NCBI GenBank assembly: GCA_913060695.1
Contig: CAJXUA010000004.1
Location: 148,612 to 212,611, forward strand
Direction: 5' to 3'
Origin: an uncultured Gammaproteobacteria bacterium
Lineage (GTDB): Bacteria > Pseudomonadota > Gammaproteobacteria > Pseudomonadales > Pseudohongiellaceae
Length of the DNA: 64,000 bases
Shown: positions 9,450 through 19,067 of the stretch, one piece after another
Layout: every line of letters begins with the position of its first letter
Position numbering within the stretch: the first letter of the stretch is position 1
Position numbers and translations under genes: made by a program
Notes under the pieces: generated by a model
Told to the model about the DNA's origin: nothing
Database searches by the model: none
What the model saw: the letters and a program-made list of their open reading frames with translations, nothing else

Positions 9450-10042
9450 GATTCTTCCTCTCCAAAAATTTGAATGTCTATCAAGTCGCACAGACTGTGC
9501 AGTATTAACAAATGTACTTCTTGAATTCTCGCAACGGATTGCGCGGGCACACGCAGTTCGATATCGCCTTCGCTTATTGCCGCCGCCATATCACCGCCGT
9601 CTCGGCCGGTAAGAATGATCACTCCCATGCCGCGGTCGTGCGCAGCCCTAATTGCCTCGGTTGTGTTCTTTGAGTTGCCATTGGCGCAAAGCGCTAAAAA
9701 AACATCGCCTTCTTGAGCTAAGACCCTTAATTGCTTTGCATATACTTCACGGTAATTGGAATTACTCGCAATCGTGCTTAGTGCCTGGGCATCCGCGTTC
9801 AATGCAATTGCGGGCAAGCCAGGCCGTTCGCGCTCAAAACGATTGAGCAATGTGGCCGCGAAATACTGCGCCAAGCCCCCAGACCCAGCGGCACCACAGC
9901 ACATCACCTTATTGCCACGCAGAAGGGCGGTGGTGATCAATTCGCTAGCGCCGACTATGGCGGGTGCCAATAGGGCCATAGAACCCTGATTCGTCGCGAT
10001 ATTGTGATTAAAGTGCTGGTTTACTCTTTGCTGCAAATCCAT
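9446..10042 (-). CDS. diaA: SIS-domain DnaA initiator-associating protein DiaA (GmhA-like)
   Basis: This is a 198-residue sugar-isomerase-fold protein. In E. coli DiaA tetramers bind DnaA and promote timely initiation of replication; the closest paralogue is phosphoheptose isomerase GmhA. SIS signatures are visible as CGAAGSGGLAQYFAATLLNR and CANGNSKNTTEAIRAA. The neighbourhood rsmI-lpoA-yraN-diaA-dolP favours DiaA over GmhA. The start is the ATG at 10042. Confidence 0.9.
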   Translation of the reverse strand: MDLQQRVNQHFNHNIATNQGSMALLAPAIVGASELITTALLRGNKVMCCGAAGSGGLAQYFAATLLNRFERERPGLPAIALNADAQALSTIASNSNYREVYAKQLRVLAQEGDVFLALCANGNSKNTTEAIRAAHDRGMGVIILTGRDGGDMAAAISEGDIELRVPAQSVARIQEVHLLILHSLCDLIDIQIFGEEES

Positions 10043-10124
10043 TAGTTCGACCGTTGTCTAATCACCGATGTACGACATTTTACTTTAATTTGCTGAACTG
10101 TACATGAAAGCACCAGCGACTGCG

Positions 10125-10511
10125 TCATGCAGTTTCGTTGTCGAAGGCATTCGGGATCCAATCGAAACGGTAGTCCTGTGTGCTGCCGTTGCCAGTGATG
10201 CCTAGAATATCGAAGCGGCACGCCTTGCGCTGTGAAAAGCGCTGCAGTTTTAAGTAAACCTGCGCGGTACGCACTAGTTTACGCTGCTTGCGCCTGTCGA
10301 CTGTTTCGGCTGCGCTGCCGAAGCGATCGCTGCGGCGATAGCGTACCTCTATGAATACCAGCATTTGTGCCTCACACATGACCAGATCGATCTCGCCGAG
10401 CTTGCATTGAAAGTTTCTGCAAACAAGGCTTAGGCCATGGTTCTCAAGGTAATGTAGGGCGACGGTTTCTAGCTGCTCGCCCAACGCGCGAGTGTAGCCT
10501 TGTTTAGCCAT
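10125..10511 (-). CDS. yraN: YraN family (UPF0102) nuclease-like protein
   Basis: This is a small protein of about 128 residues with the restriction-endonuclease-like fold of the UPF0102 family. The likely metal-binding core is visible as GEIDLVM and VFIEVRYR, followed by GSAAETVDRRKQRKL. Its biological function is not established. The ATG at 10511 is preferred, with GGGGAG upstream, over a TTG five codons earlier. It lies between lpoA and diaA on the same strand, the standard order. Confidence 0.9.
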   Translation of the reverse strand: MAKQGYTRALGEQLETVALHYLENHGLSLVCRNFQCKLGEIDLVMCEAQMLVFIEVRYRRSDRFGSAAETVDRRKQRKLVRTAQVYLKLQRFSQRKACRFDILGITGNGSTQDYRFDWIPNAFDNETA

Positions 10512-10591
10512 TCCTAGGCTCCCCAACTCCCGCCTTGCTTGGCGGAAGCTCTGTTTAGGGGCGTGCTTATAGCAAGTATAGTGCGACGAAG

Positions 10592-12442
10592 CTATTCAGG
10601 CAGGGGGCTGGCGATGCCATTGACGATGACGGCATTGCGCAATTGTCGATGAATACCACCATCGGCTTGATAGTGCAGCACACCTGTGGCGCCGCTGAGG
10701 CGGGTATAGGGGTAATCGCGCATCAACTCCATGCGTAGGTATAGGCGATAGGCATCGACCCCCATCGCGCGTAGGCGTTGAATTGGGCCGGTTGCGGCCG
10801 CCCATGTGCTAGTCACGCTAGCTTTGAGCGGATCGTTATTCTCAAGTACCCAAGGTGCATCGTTGAATACAATTGTGTTTAGGTCTCGGTTTGCCGCTGC
10901 ATTTGTGCCGCCATCGTAAATCGATGGCATCGCATAGACTGGCACATCGTCTGCGAAATGAAAGGCGAGAGTCGGCTTGATCTGTCTGCCTTCGTTGGGG
11001 TTGGCTAGTAAGAAGATGAAGTCGACGTCTTGGCGGCGTCGCGGGACGAATTGCACGTTCTCACGCGGGACAAGATTGCGAACCTGTGCCGCTCTGGCCT
11101 CGCTCGCATCGATGCTGAAAACACGTTTGATGACGGGGGAATAATCGCGGGCATCGCCGAAACTGTCGACGGACACGATGGTGCCACCGAGGCTGGTCCA
11201 GTAATTCACGAAACTATCTTGGATGCGCTGGTAGTCGCCACCACTTGGCGTTAGTACTGCGGCGAAGCGATGGCCAGCCTTCCAGGCAGTGTCCGCAGCC
11301 TGTTTTATTTCGTCCTCAGGGGCGAGGCCGAACTGATAGAGGTCTTGCGGCGCGCCGCCCTCTGGGTCTCCGTAGTTTAGGGCTAGGGTAGGCACGGGCA
11401 TTGGGCGACGCGAGCGCTGCATGCGTCGCACCGCGTCTTTCAGAAGAGGCCCGATGATTAATTGCGCGCCGTCCGCTACTGCACGGTCGTAATAGATGAG
11501 CGGTTCGGCTTGATAGCTAGTGTCGTAGATACGAACCTGCGGAACGTCGCGGCCCTTGGCAAGTGCGTCGTAATAGGCGCTCAGGAAGCCTTCGCTAATG
11601 GCCTTGCCGAGGGGTTCCTGTACGGGTAACACTAGCGCGATTTCCCGCGGACGGCGTTGCCAAACGGTGTAGACCATCTGCAGAGCATCGGGAAGGGTCG
11701 CTGCGGCACTATGGGAGGTCCAAGTATTGCGCCACTGCTCCATTGCACTGATTTGGCCCTGTATATCGTATTGATTATTCTCCACAAGGCGCACCAGCTC
11801 TAGCCAACCACGCAGCTCATAGGAGTCTGGGTTGATGGCGGAGTCTCCAGTTACTGACTTAGGGGCGGTAGAGAGTGTCTGCCAAATCGCGTTGTTGTTG
11901 CGCACCTTGCCCTCGTCATCGAGCAAGGGTATCAGTTGGATTCTTTCGCGGGTGGCTGCGATGTATTGCTCGTTTTGAAAGAAACTCTCGGCTCGCAGCT
12001 CGCGCAGCGTGACCTGAGTATCGGGGGCCAGAGTGTTGATTGGGGTGCTGACGGCGTTCTGAAGACTGCGCAGAGCCGCCTCTGGTTCTTCGTTGGCTAG
12101 TGCGATATTGGCGCGGGTTAGAGAGTAGCGCAGCTGCAGCTCGGGCGAGAAGCTAGAGACATTACTGATCTGCTGTAGCGTGTCTACGGCGTCCTCTACC
12201 GCGCCGGCTTCCAGCATTAACTCGATGGCATCAAGTCGATAGGCGGCGGCTAGAGGGCTGGGGCTGTCTTCGGCGAGATTAATAAGACTCTGTATGCTGT
12301 CGGCTTGTGCGCCGAAACCGATCTCCTCTACCGGGGCGACCGGGCGCTCGGGCGCACTGCTCGAGCAGGCTAATAATACTGAGAAGCTACTCAGTGCAAG
12401 AATCGATCGAACTAGTCGTGGAAGTGACGAAAATGCCAGCAT
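10592..12442 (-). CDS. lpoA: Penicillin-binding protein activator LpoA
   Basis: This outer-membrane lipoprotein reaches through the periplasm to activate PBP1a. The product is 616 residues. A signal peptide with a lipobox ending LLAC (about residues 22-26) precedes an N-terminal helical TPR-like domain (about 40-260). The C-terminal domain has a periplasmic-binding-protein fold (about 265-610, beginning RPREIALVLPVQEPLG). It is divergent from rsmI and upstream of yraN, the conserved arrangement. Confidence 0.94.
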   Translation of the reverse strand: MLAFSSLPRLVRSILALSSFSVLLACSSSAPERPVAPVEEIGFGAQADSIQSLINLAEDSPSPLAAAYRLDAIELMLEAGAVEDAVDTLQQISNVSSFSPELQLRYSLTRANIALANEEPEAALRSLQNAVSTPINTLAPDTQVTLRELRAESFFQNEQYIAATRERIQLIPLLDDEGKVRNNNAIWQTLSTAPKSVTGDSAINPDSYELRGWLELVRLVENNQYDIQGQISAMEQWRNTWTSHSAAATLPDALQMVYTVWQRRPREIALVLPVQEPLGKAISEGFLSAYYDALAKGRDVPQVRIYDTSYQAEPLIYYDRAVADGAQLIIGPLLKDAVRRMQRSRRPMPVPTLALNYGDPEGGAPQDLYQFGLAPEDEIKQAADTAWKAGHRFAAVLTPSGGDYQRIQDSFVNYWTSLGGTIVSVDSFGDARDYSPVIKRVFSIDASEARAAQVRNLVPRENVQFVPRRRQDVDFIFLLANPNEGRQIKPTLAFHFADDVPVYAMPSIYDGGTNAAANRDLNTIVFNDAPWVLENNDPLKASVTSTWAAATGPIQRLRAMGVDAYRLYLRMELMRDYPYTRLSGATGVLHYQADGGIHRQLRNAVIVNGIASPLPE

Positions 12443-12584
12443 GGAAGATATAGAAAACGAAAGGAATAGAGCGATGAAGCTTATTACAGTTGCTCGGTGT
12501 GAGCAACACGACTAGGCATGCAGGGCGTCCGAGCGCTGTGTATACTCCCTGTCTTTTGCAGCACTGAGAAAATAGGACCCTTTT

Positions 12585-13448
12585 ATGTCAGAGCTCGACA
12601 ACACTGCAGCCTCGCTCTTTGTGGTGGCTACGCCAATTGGTAATCTTGGCGATATGACGGCACGCGCCATAGAAGTGTTGCGCACAGTGGATTTGATTGC
12701 AGCCGAGGACACGCGGCACAGCGCAAGGTTGATGCAACACTTCGCGATCACTACTCGTATGACCTCTTACCACGACTTCAGCGACGATGCGCGAGTAGAT
12801 TCCTTGCTCGCTAATCTGCAGGCAGGCCAGTCCATCGCATTGATCTCCGATGCGGGCACGCCACTAATCTCAGACCCTGGATATCGACTCGTGCAACGCG
12901 CTAGAGAGGCTGGACTGAAGGTAGTGCCAATTCCAGGAGTCTGTGCACTAACTGCTGCGCTCAGCGCCGCAGGAGTGCCAAGTGACCGTTTCATCTTCGA
13001 GGGCTTTCCTGCAGCCAAACGCAGTGGGCGCCAGAAGCATTTCGCCGCGCTCGTCGAGGAGACTCGAACCATCATTTTTTATGAGTCACCCCATCGCATT
13101 CTAGAAAGCCTAGCGGACATGCGCGAAGTTTTCGGGGCACAGCGTCAAGCGGTGATCTGCCGCGAGCTCACCAAGACTTTCGAGACTATCCACTTAGATA
13201 CTTTAGAAGCATTGGAAGTCTGGATAAGGGAGGACGCGAATAGGCAGCGGGGCGAGTTTGTGGTGTTGCTCAAAGGGGCGCCGCCAAGCGAGGGGGAGGC
13301 GATTGACGCAGAAACCCTGCGTTTGCTGGAAATTCTGCTGGAGACTATGTCTGTGAAACAGGCGGCTGCATTAGCCGCCCGCATCTCTGGTGTGAAGAAG
13401 AACCTGCTCTACGAGCGAGCACTGCAGCTTAGCTCTCCAAAAGAATAG
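12585..13448 (+). CDS. rsmI: 16S rRNA (cytidine1402-2'-O)-methyltransferase RsmI
   Basis: This SAM-dependent tetrapyrrole-methylase-fold enzyme 2'-O-methylates C1402 in the ribosomal decoding centre, where the RsmH product from this window acts on the same nucleotide. The product is 287 residues. Characteristic segments are VVATPIGNLGDMTARAIEVL, AAEDTRHS, SDAGTPLISDPGY and FYESPHRI. It is divergent from lpoA; a possible -10 element TATACT is at 12541-12546. Its stop lies immediately next to the stop of the convergent ydbL. Confidence 0.97.
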   Translation: MSELDNTAASLFVVATPIGNLGDMTARAIEVLRTVDLIAAEDTRHSARLMQHFAITTRMTSYHDFSDDARVDSLLANLQAGQSIALISDAGTPLISDPGYRLVQRAREAGLKVVPIPGVCALTAALSAAGVPSDRFIFEGFPAAKRSGRQKHFAALVEETRTIIFYESPHRILESLADMREVFGAQRQAVICRELTKTFETIHLDTLEALEVWIREDANRQRGEFVVLLKGAPPSEGEAIDAETLRLLEILLETMSVKQAAALAARISGVKKNLLYERALQLSSPKE

Positions 13449-13449
13449 C

Positions 13450-13788
13450 TTATTGTTTGCGCGTCCATTGCCCTGGGGCGGATTCAACGTAGTTGCCCGA
13501 CAGGGTGTTCTCAAACGCTTTGGTAAACGCGAGCTTCGCCACTTGGCCTACATCGATGCCGTTTTCTCGCGCTATTTGTTCATAGCGCTGGCGACGTTGC
13601 GCGTTCACATCCGCAACTAAAGCGACCACATCGGCAGGCGCATTAGCCTGCACAAGGCCAATATAGCCGTTTTGCTTCTCCCCTATTACTCCGGAGGCTT
13701 TAGCCTCTTCCAGGGTGGCCGCAAAGGCAAAGTTGATCATCAAAGCAAAAACTACAAGAACCTGTGTAAACCCTTTTACAAAACGCAT
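13450..13788 (-). CDS. ydbL: YdbL family (DUF1318) periplasmic protein
   Basis: This is a small exported protein of the YdbL family. The ATG at 13788 gives a clear signal peptide (MRFVKGFTQVLVVFALMINFAFA) and a mature domain of about 90 residues. The longer open frame extends upstream into ynbE and lacks a signal at its start. Together with YnbE and YdbH it matches the enterobacterial ydbH-ynbE-ydbL operon, in which YdbL modulates the YdbH-YnbE envelope bridge. Confidence 0.88.
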   Translation of the reverse strand: MRFVKGFTQVLVVFALMINFAFAATLEEAKASGVIGEKQNGYIGLVQANAPADVVALVADVNAQRRQRYEQIARENGIDVGQVAKLAFTKAFENTLSGNYVESAPGQWTRKQ

Positions 13789-13804
13789 TTGAGTGCTCTC
13801 CCAA

Positions 13805-13996
13805 TTAGAATAAGTCGCTGTCGTCGCTGAACATATCATCCAATTCTCGCTCAACTTTCACGCGAATTTCATGTTCAATCTTGATATTCAAGTTGATGGT
13901 AATGGGCTCGTTTGGCATAGCTACCTGCACGGTAGGGGTGCAAGCACTAAGCGCGAGTGCGGCAAGCATTGCGATAGTTAATAGGCGGTTAGGCAT
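13805..13996 (-). CDS. ynbE: YnbE-like small lipoprotein
   Basis: This 63-residue lipoprotein has a signal and lipobox ALALSAC (about residues 13-19), a short beta-strand region (ITINLNIKIEHEIRVKVE) and an acidic tail. In E. coli YnbE is the outer-membrane partner of the AsmA-like protein YdbH. It sits between ydbH and ydbL on the same strand. The assignment rests on both sequence and context. Confidence 0.88.
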   Translation of the reverse strand: MPNRLLTIAMLAALALSACTPTVQVAMPNEPITINLNIKIEHEIRVKVERELDDMFSDDSDLF

Positions 13997-14114
13997 AGAT
14001 ATCCTGATTGCTTAGTGGCGCCGCCAAGGTGCAGGCGACTTTTCGTTTATGACGTACTTACTATAACAGAGCCAGCTGAATAACAGCTTAACTCCAAGCG
14101 ATAAAATATTGCGT

Positions 14115-16748
14115 TTAATGGGACTGTAGTTCGCGCTCTAGGGCGTCTGCAATCGAGCGTCCAGACTGCAGGCTACGCAGCAGGGCTGGAATATTGTCAC
14201 TGATATTCAGGTTCAGGTTGATACGCTGTCCACCGTTCAGATCGGGGTTGCGTCCTTGTAGCTTAATCCCTAGCTCCAGCTCTCCGGTTGGCAGGTATTC
14301 CACCTCTGTCTCCATCAGGCTGTATTGATAATTACTAAGGGCTTGATTGACTAGGTCTAGGGCGGCATTGCCAGTGTTTACGCCGCTCTCCGGGCTGTAG
14401 TGGATCGCGCCACCGGGGGCCTCTACTCGCAAGCGGCCAGCGCCAACGGAGGGTTTGTTGCCGGCAAGTGTAATGGGAATAGTGCCGCTGATAAACCCAG
14501 TAGCCTGCACGCTATCGTAGGCAGCCATGTCCAACATGCGCGAGATGTCGATGCGCTCGACGTCGACCGTGACGCTATTGCTCGCGGCGCTCCAGTCGAA
14601 GGCAAAGCCCGTGGAGTGAACGCGTCCACCAAACACGCGCGCCTCTATACCTTGTACATCGAGTCGCGTCGCACGCGTGTCGATTCCGTACTGGAAGGCA
14701 ATGCTCTCGATAGGTATGCCAAGATCGATACTGGCGAGGCTGAAGGGCATGAGGCCATCGCTGGTAAAATCCGCGCTATTCAGCAGCTGCCCTCGAATCG
14801 CAGTGCTTAGGTCGATAATCGCGGTTTCCTGATAGAAGCCCCTGATTGCATAGGCCTCTAAATGCACTGGGCCGCTGAGCAGCCATGCGCCATTCTCATC
14901 AAGCCGTGCTTGCAGTTCTGCGCCACTTTGCAGCGAGCCGGCAACAATATCGGCTTCGAATGGCTTGTGGAAAAACAACTGCGAGAGGCTTTGGAGGTCA
15001 TCATCAAAATTTAGAATGGGGGTTTCAAAACTGGCCTGTGCAATCAATGTGGAGGTGTCTATCGCGGCATCGAACTGGACTAGTTCTCGATCGGCAGCGC
15101 GCATAGAGCCCTTCGCAGAGAGGCGGTCTGCATTGTTTGTAAGGTCGAACTCCAGCTCGGGCTTTCTTAAGATAAAAGGCAGCCATTCGCTGCCGATGTT
15201 GCGCATCTGTATGTGGGCCTGAAGCTGGGTTTCGGTTGCGCTCAAGCGCCCGTTCAGCAGGGAGATCGAGCTGGCGAACTGGCTGCTTTTGCCATCGGCG
15301 ACAATGCTGGGTAGGTAGAGGTCGACGCCGCCGCTGTCCAACTGCACGCTGCCGTCGTCGGCGATGCGCAGGTCGAGGTCCTGTTGCACTAGTGCATTCA
15401 CCTCGGTGAGGGCGAAGGCTTCGGTTTGCAGCGAGCCTAGTTCTAGTCGAGAGCCCTGAGCGAAATGAAGGTTGAAATGACCCTGTTCGAACGCGACGCT
15501 ACCGTTACTTATTAGCAGCAGGCTTTGTACCTTCGACTCCAGCCATGTCAGTTCTGGCAATTGTAGGGTCGAAGCATGGGTGATGCTGCAAACTAGGCGA
15601 TTCTCACAGTCTATGTTCAGCTCGCCGAGGCTTGCCGTTAGTACTGCAGGGGAGGCTTGTCCGATGCCAAGCGCAATACTCATAGCGGGGGCGATAAGTT
15701 GCAACTCGAGAGCCTGAGTTGCGAGCGTGTATTGTCCTTGCGCGCTTAGCGGCTGGGTGTTGCGCCAGTTCAAGCTATGCAGCCCGCTTAATGTTTCGCT
15801 GCGCAGGGCGCTTTCGACGGCGCCGTTGGGCGCGATGGCGAACGAGTACGCAATAATCTGGGCGATGTCGTCGCTTGCTGGTTCCGTTAGGTGCCAAGTG
15901 GCATCGAGTTGCCCCGCGACGCTAGTTAACGGATCGACCAATAGTGATGCATGCTGGGCGAACGCTGACAAGGCATCTAACTGCAATACGCTGCGCGCAT
16001 CGATCTGCAGCCGCTGATCGTATTCGCTGAGGGTGAAATCCGTGCTGAGCACTTGTGCCCCAAGCGCCTCTAGTAGCAGGCGTCCAGTGAGGACCTGAGT
16101 TGTGGCAGTTGCGCTTGCAAGGGCCTGCTCCGGTAGGAAAAGGCTGGAGACGTAATCCGCATCGTGCCAGTTGACCCTAAAATCAGCGCTGCTGTCTTGC
16201 GCGGATATCTGTACGCGAAGCTCGCGAGCATCTCGGCTTACCGAGAGTTGACCTGCCTCTATATAGGGGGCGATATCGAGCCGCTCAATTTCTACCGCGT
16301 TGCCCGGAATGGCTTGCAGCGTTTCCAGTAACTCGCCGATGCGTGGCAGGCGGGGTAGACTAAAGGAGTCGCTCGATGATGGGCTTTCAGTGCTAGCGCT
16401 CAAGCCGATGTTTACACGCTGGGCGTGTGCTTGCTGGATAGGGAATGCCCAAAAGCCAGTGTTGCTGAATTGAATGTTGATGCGTTCGAGCTGGCTAGTC
16501 TGGTCGGCGCCATCGAGTTTGAAGCTTAGGTTCTCTAGAGCGACTTTATCGCGATGAAGCACTAGCCCCTGCACTTGGAGAAGCTCAACACCATAGGGAG
16601 CGAGCAAAGGCCTTGCAATGAATAAGGCAAGCGAGTCGAGAAAGAATAGTGCGGCTACTGCGACTAGCCCTACAGGTAGTAATATTGCTGCGCTGAGGAT
16701 GCCTAGCAGGCGCAGCGATTTCCTAGGTTTAGTGCCGGTGGGGGTCAT
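14115..16748 (-). CDS. ydbH: YdbH family AsmA-like intermembrane protein
   Basis: This 877-residue protein has one N-terminal transmembrane anchor (about 13-37) and a long repetitive periplasmic body rich in short beta strands, as expected for an AsmA-like/TAM-related bridge. The E. coli homologue, acting with YnbE, is one of the proteins implicated in moving phospholipids to the outer membrane. The C-terminal part (about 800-870) contains the conserved VNQALSNYQYSLMETEVEY and GQRINLNLNISDN segments. It begins the ydbH-ynbE-ydbL unit. A 118-bp gap separates it from ynbE. Confidence 0.9.
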   Translation of the reverse strand: MTPTGTKPRKSLRLLGILSAAILLPVGLVAVAALFFLDSLALFIARPLLAPYGVELLQVQGLVLHRDKVALENLSFKLDGADQTSQLERINIQFSNTGFWAFPIQQAHAQRVNIGLSASTESPSSSDSFSLPRLPRIGELLETLQAIPGNAVEIERLDIAPYIEAGQLSVSRDARELRVQISAQDSSADFRVNWHDADYVSSLFLPEQALASATATTQVLTGRLLLEALGAQVLSTDFTLSEYDQRLQIDARSVLQLDALSAFAQHASLLVDPLTSVAGQLDATWHLTEPASDDIAQIIAYSFAIAPNGAVESALRSETLSGLHSLNWRNTQPLSAQGQYTLATQALELQLIAPAMSIALGIGQASPAVLTASLGELNIDCENRLVCSITHASTLQLPELTWLESKVQSLLLISNGSVAFEQGHFNLHFAQGSRLELGSLQTEAFALTEVNALVQQDLDLRIADDGSVQLDSGGVDLYLPSIVADGKSSQFASSISLLNGRLSATETQLQAHIQMRNIGSEWLPFILRKPELEFDLTNNADRLSAKGSMRAADRELVQFDAAIDTSTLIAQASFETPILNFDDDLQSLSQLFFHKPFEADIVAGSLQSGAELQARLDENGAWLLSGPVHLEAYAIRGFYQETAIIDLSTAIRGQLLNSADFTSDGLMPFSLASIDLGIPIESIAFQYGIDTRATRLDVQGIEARVFGGRVHSTGFAFDWSAASNSVTVDVERIDISRMLDMAAYDSVQATGFISGTIPITLAGNKPSVGAGRLRVEAPGGAIHYSPESGVNTGNAALDLVNQALSNYQYSLMETEVEYLPTGELELGIKLQGRNPDLNGGQRINLNLNISDNIPALLRSLQSGRSIADALERELQSH

Positions 16749-16842
16749 GGACGCTCGTCTTAGGAATACGTTGAGCTAGTGTGCCATAGCGATTAGCGCA
16801 ATCATAGCGAGTGCCAAAACGGTGGAGGGGATAAAGCGCTTG

Positions 16843-16848
16843 TATAAA
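16843..16848 (+). promoter_or_regulatory. Candidate -10 element of rnpB with G+C-rich discriminator
   Basis: TATAAA is followed directly by a GCGCGCGC stretch upstream of the RNase P RNA. A G+C-rich discriminator is typical of stable-RNA promoters under stringent control. No convincing -35 is seen. Confidence 0.4.
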
Positions 16849-16875
16849 AGCGCGCGCTGCCTTAATCTGCGCGCC

Positions 16876-17257
<382 letters not shown>

Positions 17258-17447
17258 TTTTTTTCCCTCTTTTTATCGCACTCAAAATCCCCCAAAAAAC
17301 GACACTCTTAACAAAGCACTTTAACTATAATTGCTATAGTTTTGATATTGCTCCCGTTCCCGCTTCTTGCGCGAGCGATCGCGCGTAACTTCCGGATTTA
17401 TATACGCATTTTCCCCTAAGTTCCCTCTCAAAAACGCCAAATAGTGC

Positions 17448-17476
17448 TTGCGCAAAGGTATGGCCGTGCCTATAGT
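17448..17476 (+). promoter_or_regulatory. Candidate mraZ (dcw cluster) promoter
   Basis: TTGCGC (17448-17453) and TATAGT (17471-17476) are 17 bp apart. The -10 matches consensus at 5 of 6 positions; the -35 is weak. The predicted start lies at the first MraZ box, consistent with autorepression by MraZ. Confidence 0.5.
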
Positions 17477-17484
17477 GTCGCAAT

Positions 17485-17519
17485 GTGGCAAAAAGTGGAT
17501 ATTTCTGTAGAAAAGTGGG
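17485..17519 (+). promoter_or_regulatory. MraZ operator: phased GTGG boxes
   Basis: Boxes GTGGC (17485), GTGGA (17495), degenerate CTGTA (17505) and GTGGG (17515) start exactly 10 bp apart, each separated by a 5-base A/T-rich spacer. In E. coli and Mycoplasma MraZ binds direct repeats of this type and spacing upstream of its own gene. The position 51-85 bp upstream of the mraZ start fits an autoregulatory operator. Confidence 0.75.
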
Positions 17520-17569
17520 GAATTCGGAAGTTCGAATCCCAAATCCAAAGTAAGTGGAGCAAATAGGCC

Positions 17570-18025
17570 GTGTTTAGAGGCGTCAACGTTATCAATTTGG
17601 ATCCGAAAGGACGCATGGCTATGCCATCGCGTTATCGCGATCAATTGACTAGCGAATTTAGCGGACGCCTAGTCGCAACGATCGACCCGATGGCCAAATG
17701 CCTGCTGATCTATCCAGTCGATGTATGGGAAGAGATCCAGAAGAAGATCGAAGCACTGTCTAGTTTCAACCCAGACACTCGCAAGTTCCAGCGCATGATG
17801 ATCGGTTATGCGACGGACGTCGAGATGGACGGTAGCGGCCGCATCCTCCTGTCGCAAGTCCTGCGCAATCACGCCGAATTAGACAAGCACGTGGCGTTAG
17901 TAGGGCAGGGCAAGAAGTTGGAATTATGGAGCGAGAAGAACTGGGCAGAGCAAACCGAACTGTGGCTTTCACAAGCAAGTGCTGGGGGCGAGTTGCCTGC
18001 AGAGTTGCAGTCGCTCTCTTTGTGA
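17570..18025 (+). CDS. mraZ: Transcriptional regulator MraZ
   Basis: MraZ is a ring-forming DNA-binding protein with two AbrB-like (SpoVT/MazE) domains that represses the division and cell-wall cluster it heads. The product is 151 residues from a GTG start, with GGAG about 10 bases upstream. The two domain signatures are LDPKGRMAMPSRYRD (about 9-23) and MDGSGRILLSQVLRNHAEL (about 85-103). It is the first gene of the dcw cluster and is followed by rsmH after 67 bp. Confidence 0.97.
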   Translation: MFRGVNVINLDPKGRMAMPSRYRDQLTSEFSGRLVATIDPMAKCLLIYPVDVWEEIQKKIEALSSFNPDTRKFQRMMIGYATDVEMDGSGRILLSQVLRNHAELDKHVALVGQGKKLELWSEKNWAEQTELWLSQASAGGELPAELQSLSL

Positions 18026-18092
18026 GGCTGCACGAATTTTTTACTCAGTGTTGTAAGGGCTTGTTTGGCGTTTGGACACTGGGGCGGAGCGC

Positions 18093-19031
18093 ATGACCAT
18101 GGATACGTTTCGACATGAAACCGTATTACTTGAACCCGCGGTCGAGGCGTTGATTGGCGACCCCGCAGGATTCTACGTCGACGGTACATTCGGGCGCGGT
18201 GGGCACTCAAGACAGATTCTCTCCGCCTTGCAGGCGGAGGGTCGATTGCTAGCGATCGACAAAGATCCGCAGGCAATTAACACGGCGAATACAGACTTTG
18301 GTGCGGATCCCCGCTTCGAAGTTGCGCAGGGAAGTTTTTCCACACTAGCGGCGCTAGTGGAGTCGGCAGGGAAGATGGGCAAGGTCAATGGCGTGTTGTT
18401 GGATCTCGGCGTTTCCTCTCCGCAGTTGGAAGAGGCGCAGCGCGGCTTCAGCTTCATGCAAGACGGTCCTTTGGATATGAGAATGAATCCGAATGAAGGG
18501 CAAAGTGCAGCACAGTGGTTGGCGAGTGCCCAGGAGCAAGAGATCGCCGACGTCATCTATCGCTACGGCGAGGAGAAGTTCTCGCGCCGCATGGCCAGAG
18601 CTATTGTCGAGCAACGTAAGGTGGCTCCAATTACGAGCACGCTGCAACTCGCAGAGATCGTCAAGCAAGCCAACCCGGCTTGGGAAAAGCACAAGCATCC
18701 GGCAACTCGCGCCTTTCAGGGCATCCGTATTCACATTAATCGCGAACTTGAAGATCTGGAGAGTGTTCTGACCCAGGCGCTCGAAGTGCTCAGCATCGGT
18801 GGGCGCCTCGTCGTGATCAGCTTCCACTCCCTCGAAGATCGCATGGTGAAACAGTTTATTAACAAGCAAGCAAAGGGCGACGACTTCCCAGCGGGCGTCC
18901 CAGTACGAACTTCGGATCTGAACCCGCGCATGAAGAAGATTGGCAAGGCTATAAAAGCCAGTGATGCGGAGGTGGCAAATAACCAGCGTTCGCGCAGTGC
19001 CGTCATGCGTATCGCAGAAAAAATCGCTTAA
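18093..19031 (+). CDS. rsmH: 16S rRNA (cytosine1402-N4)-methyltransferase RsmH
   Basis: This enzyme N4-methylates C1402 of 16S rRNA and complements RsmI. The product is about 313 residues. SAM-binding motif I is GTFGRGGHSRQIL, followed by LLDLGVSSPQLEEAQRGFSF, and ISFHSLEDRMVK lies near residue 245. The ATG at 18093 (MTMDTFRHET) is used; the ATG at 18099 has better spacing to GGAG and is equally possible. An open frame from a TTG at 18072 is less likely. Confidence 0.96.
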   Translation: MTMDTFRHETVLLEPAVEALIGDPAGFYVDGTFGRGGHSRQILSALQAEGRLLAIDKDPQAINTANTDFGADPRFEVAQGSFSTLAALVESAGKMGKVNGVLLDLGVSSPQLEEAQRGFSFMQDGPLDMRMNPNEGQSAAQWLASAQEQEIADVIYRYGEEKFSRRMARAIVEQRKVAPITSTLQLAEIVKQANPAWEKHKHPATRAFQGIRIHINRELEDLESVLTQALEVLSIGGRLVVISFHSLEDRMVKQFINKQAKGDDFPAGVPVRTSDLNPRMKKIGKAIKASDAEVANNQRSRSAVMRIAEKIA

Positions 19032-19067
19032 TCAATTCATAGTTTTACACAAGAAGATGCACGTTAT

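Larger units (their letters stand above)
17258..17569 (+). other. Intergenic region between rnpB and mraZ
   Basis: The 312 bases hold the rnpB T tract, an A+T-rich stretch with a weak hairpin (AACTATA 17323-17329 with TATAGTT 17335-17341), a candidate promoter and the phased MraZ boxes listed separately. No gene is supported here. Confidence 0.7.

Noticed and set aside
12490-12546. A full promoter for rsmI made of TTGCTC (12490) and TATACT (12541)
   Set aside because: The two boxes are 45 bp apart, far beyond sigma-70 spacing; only the -10-like element is kept as a remark.
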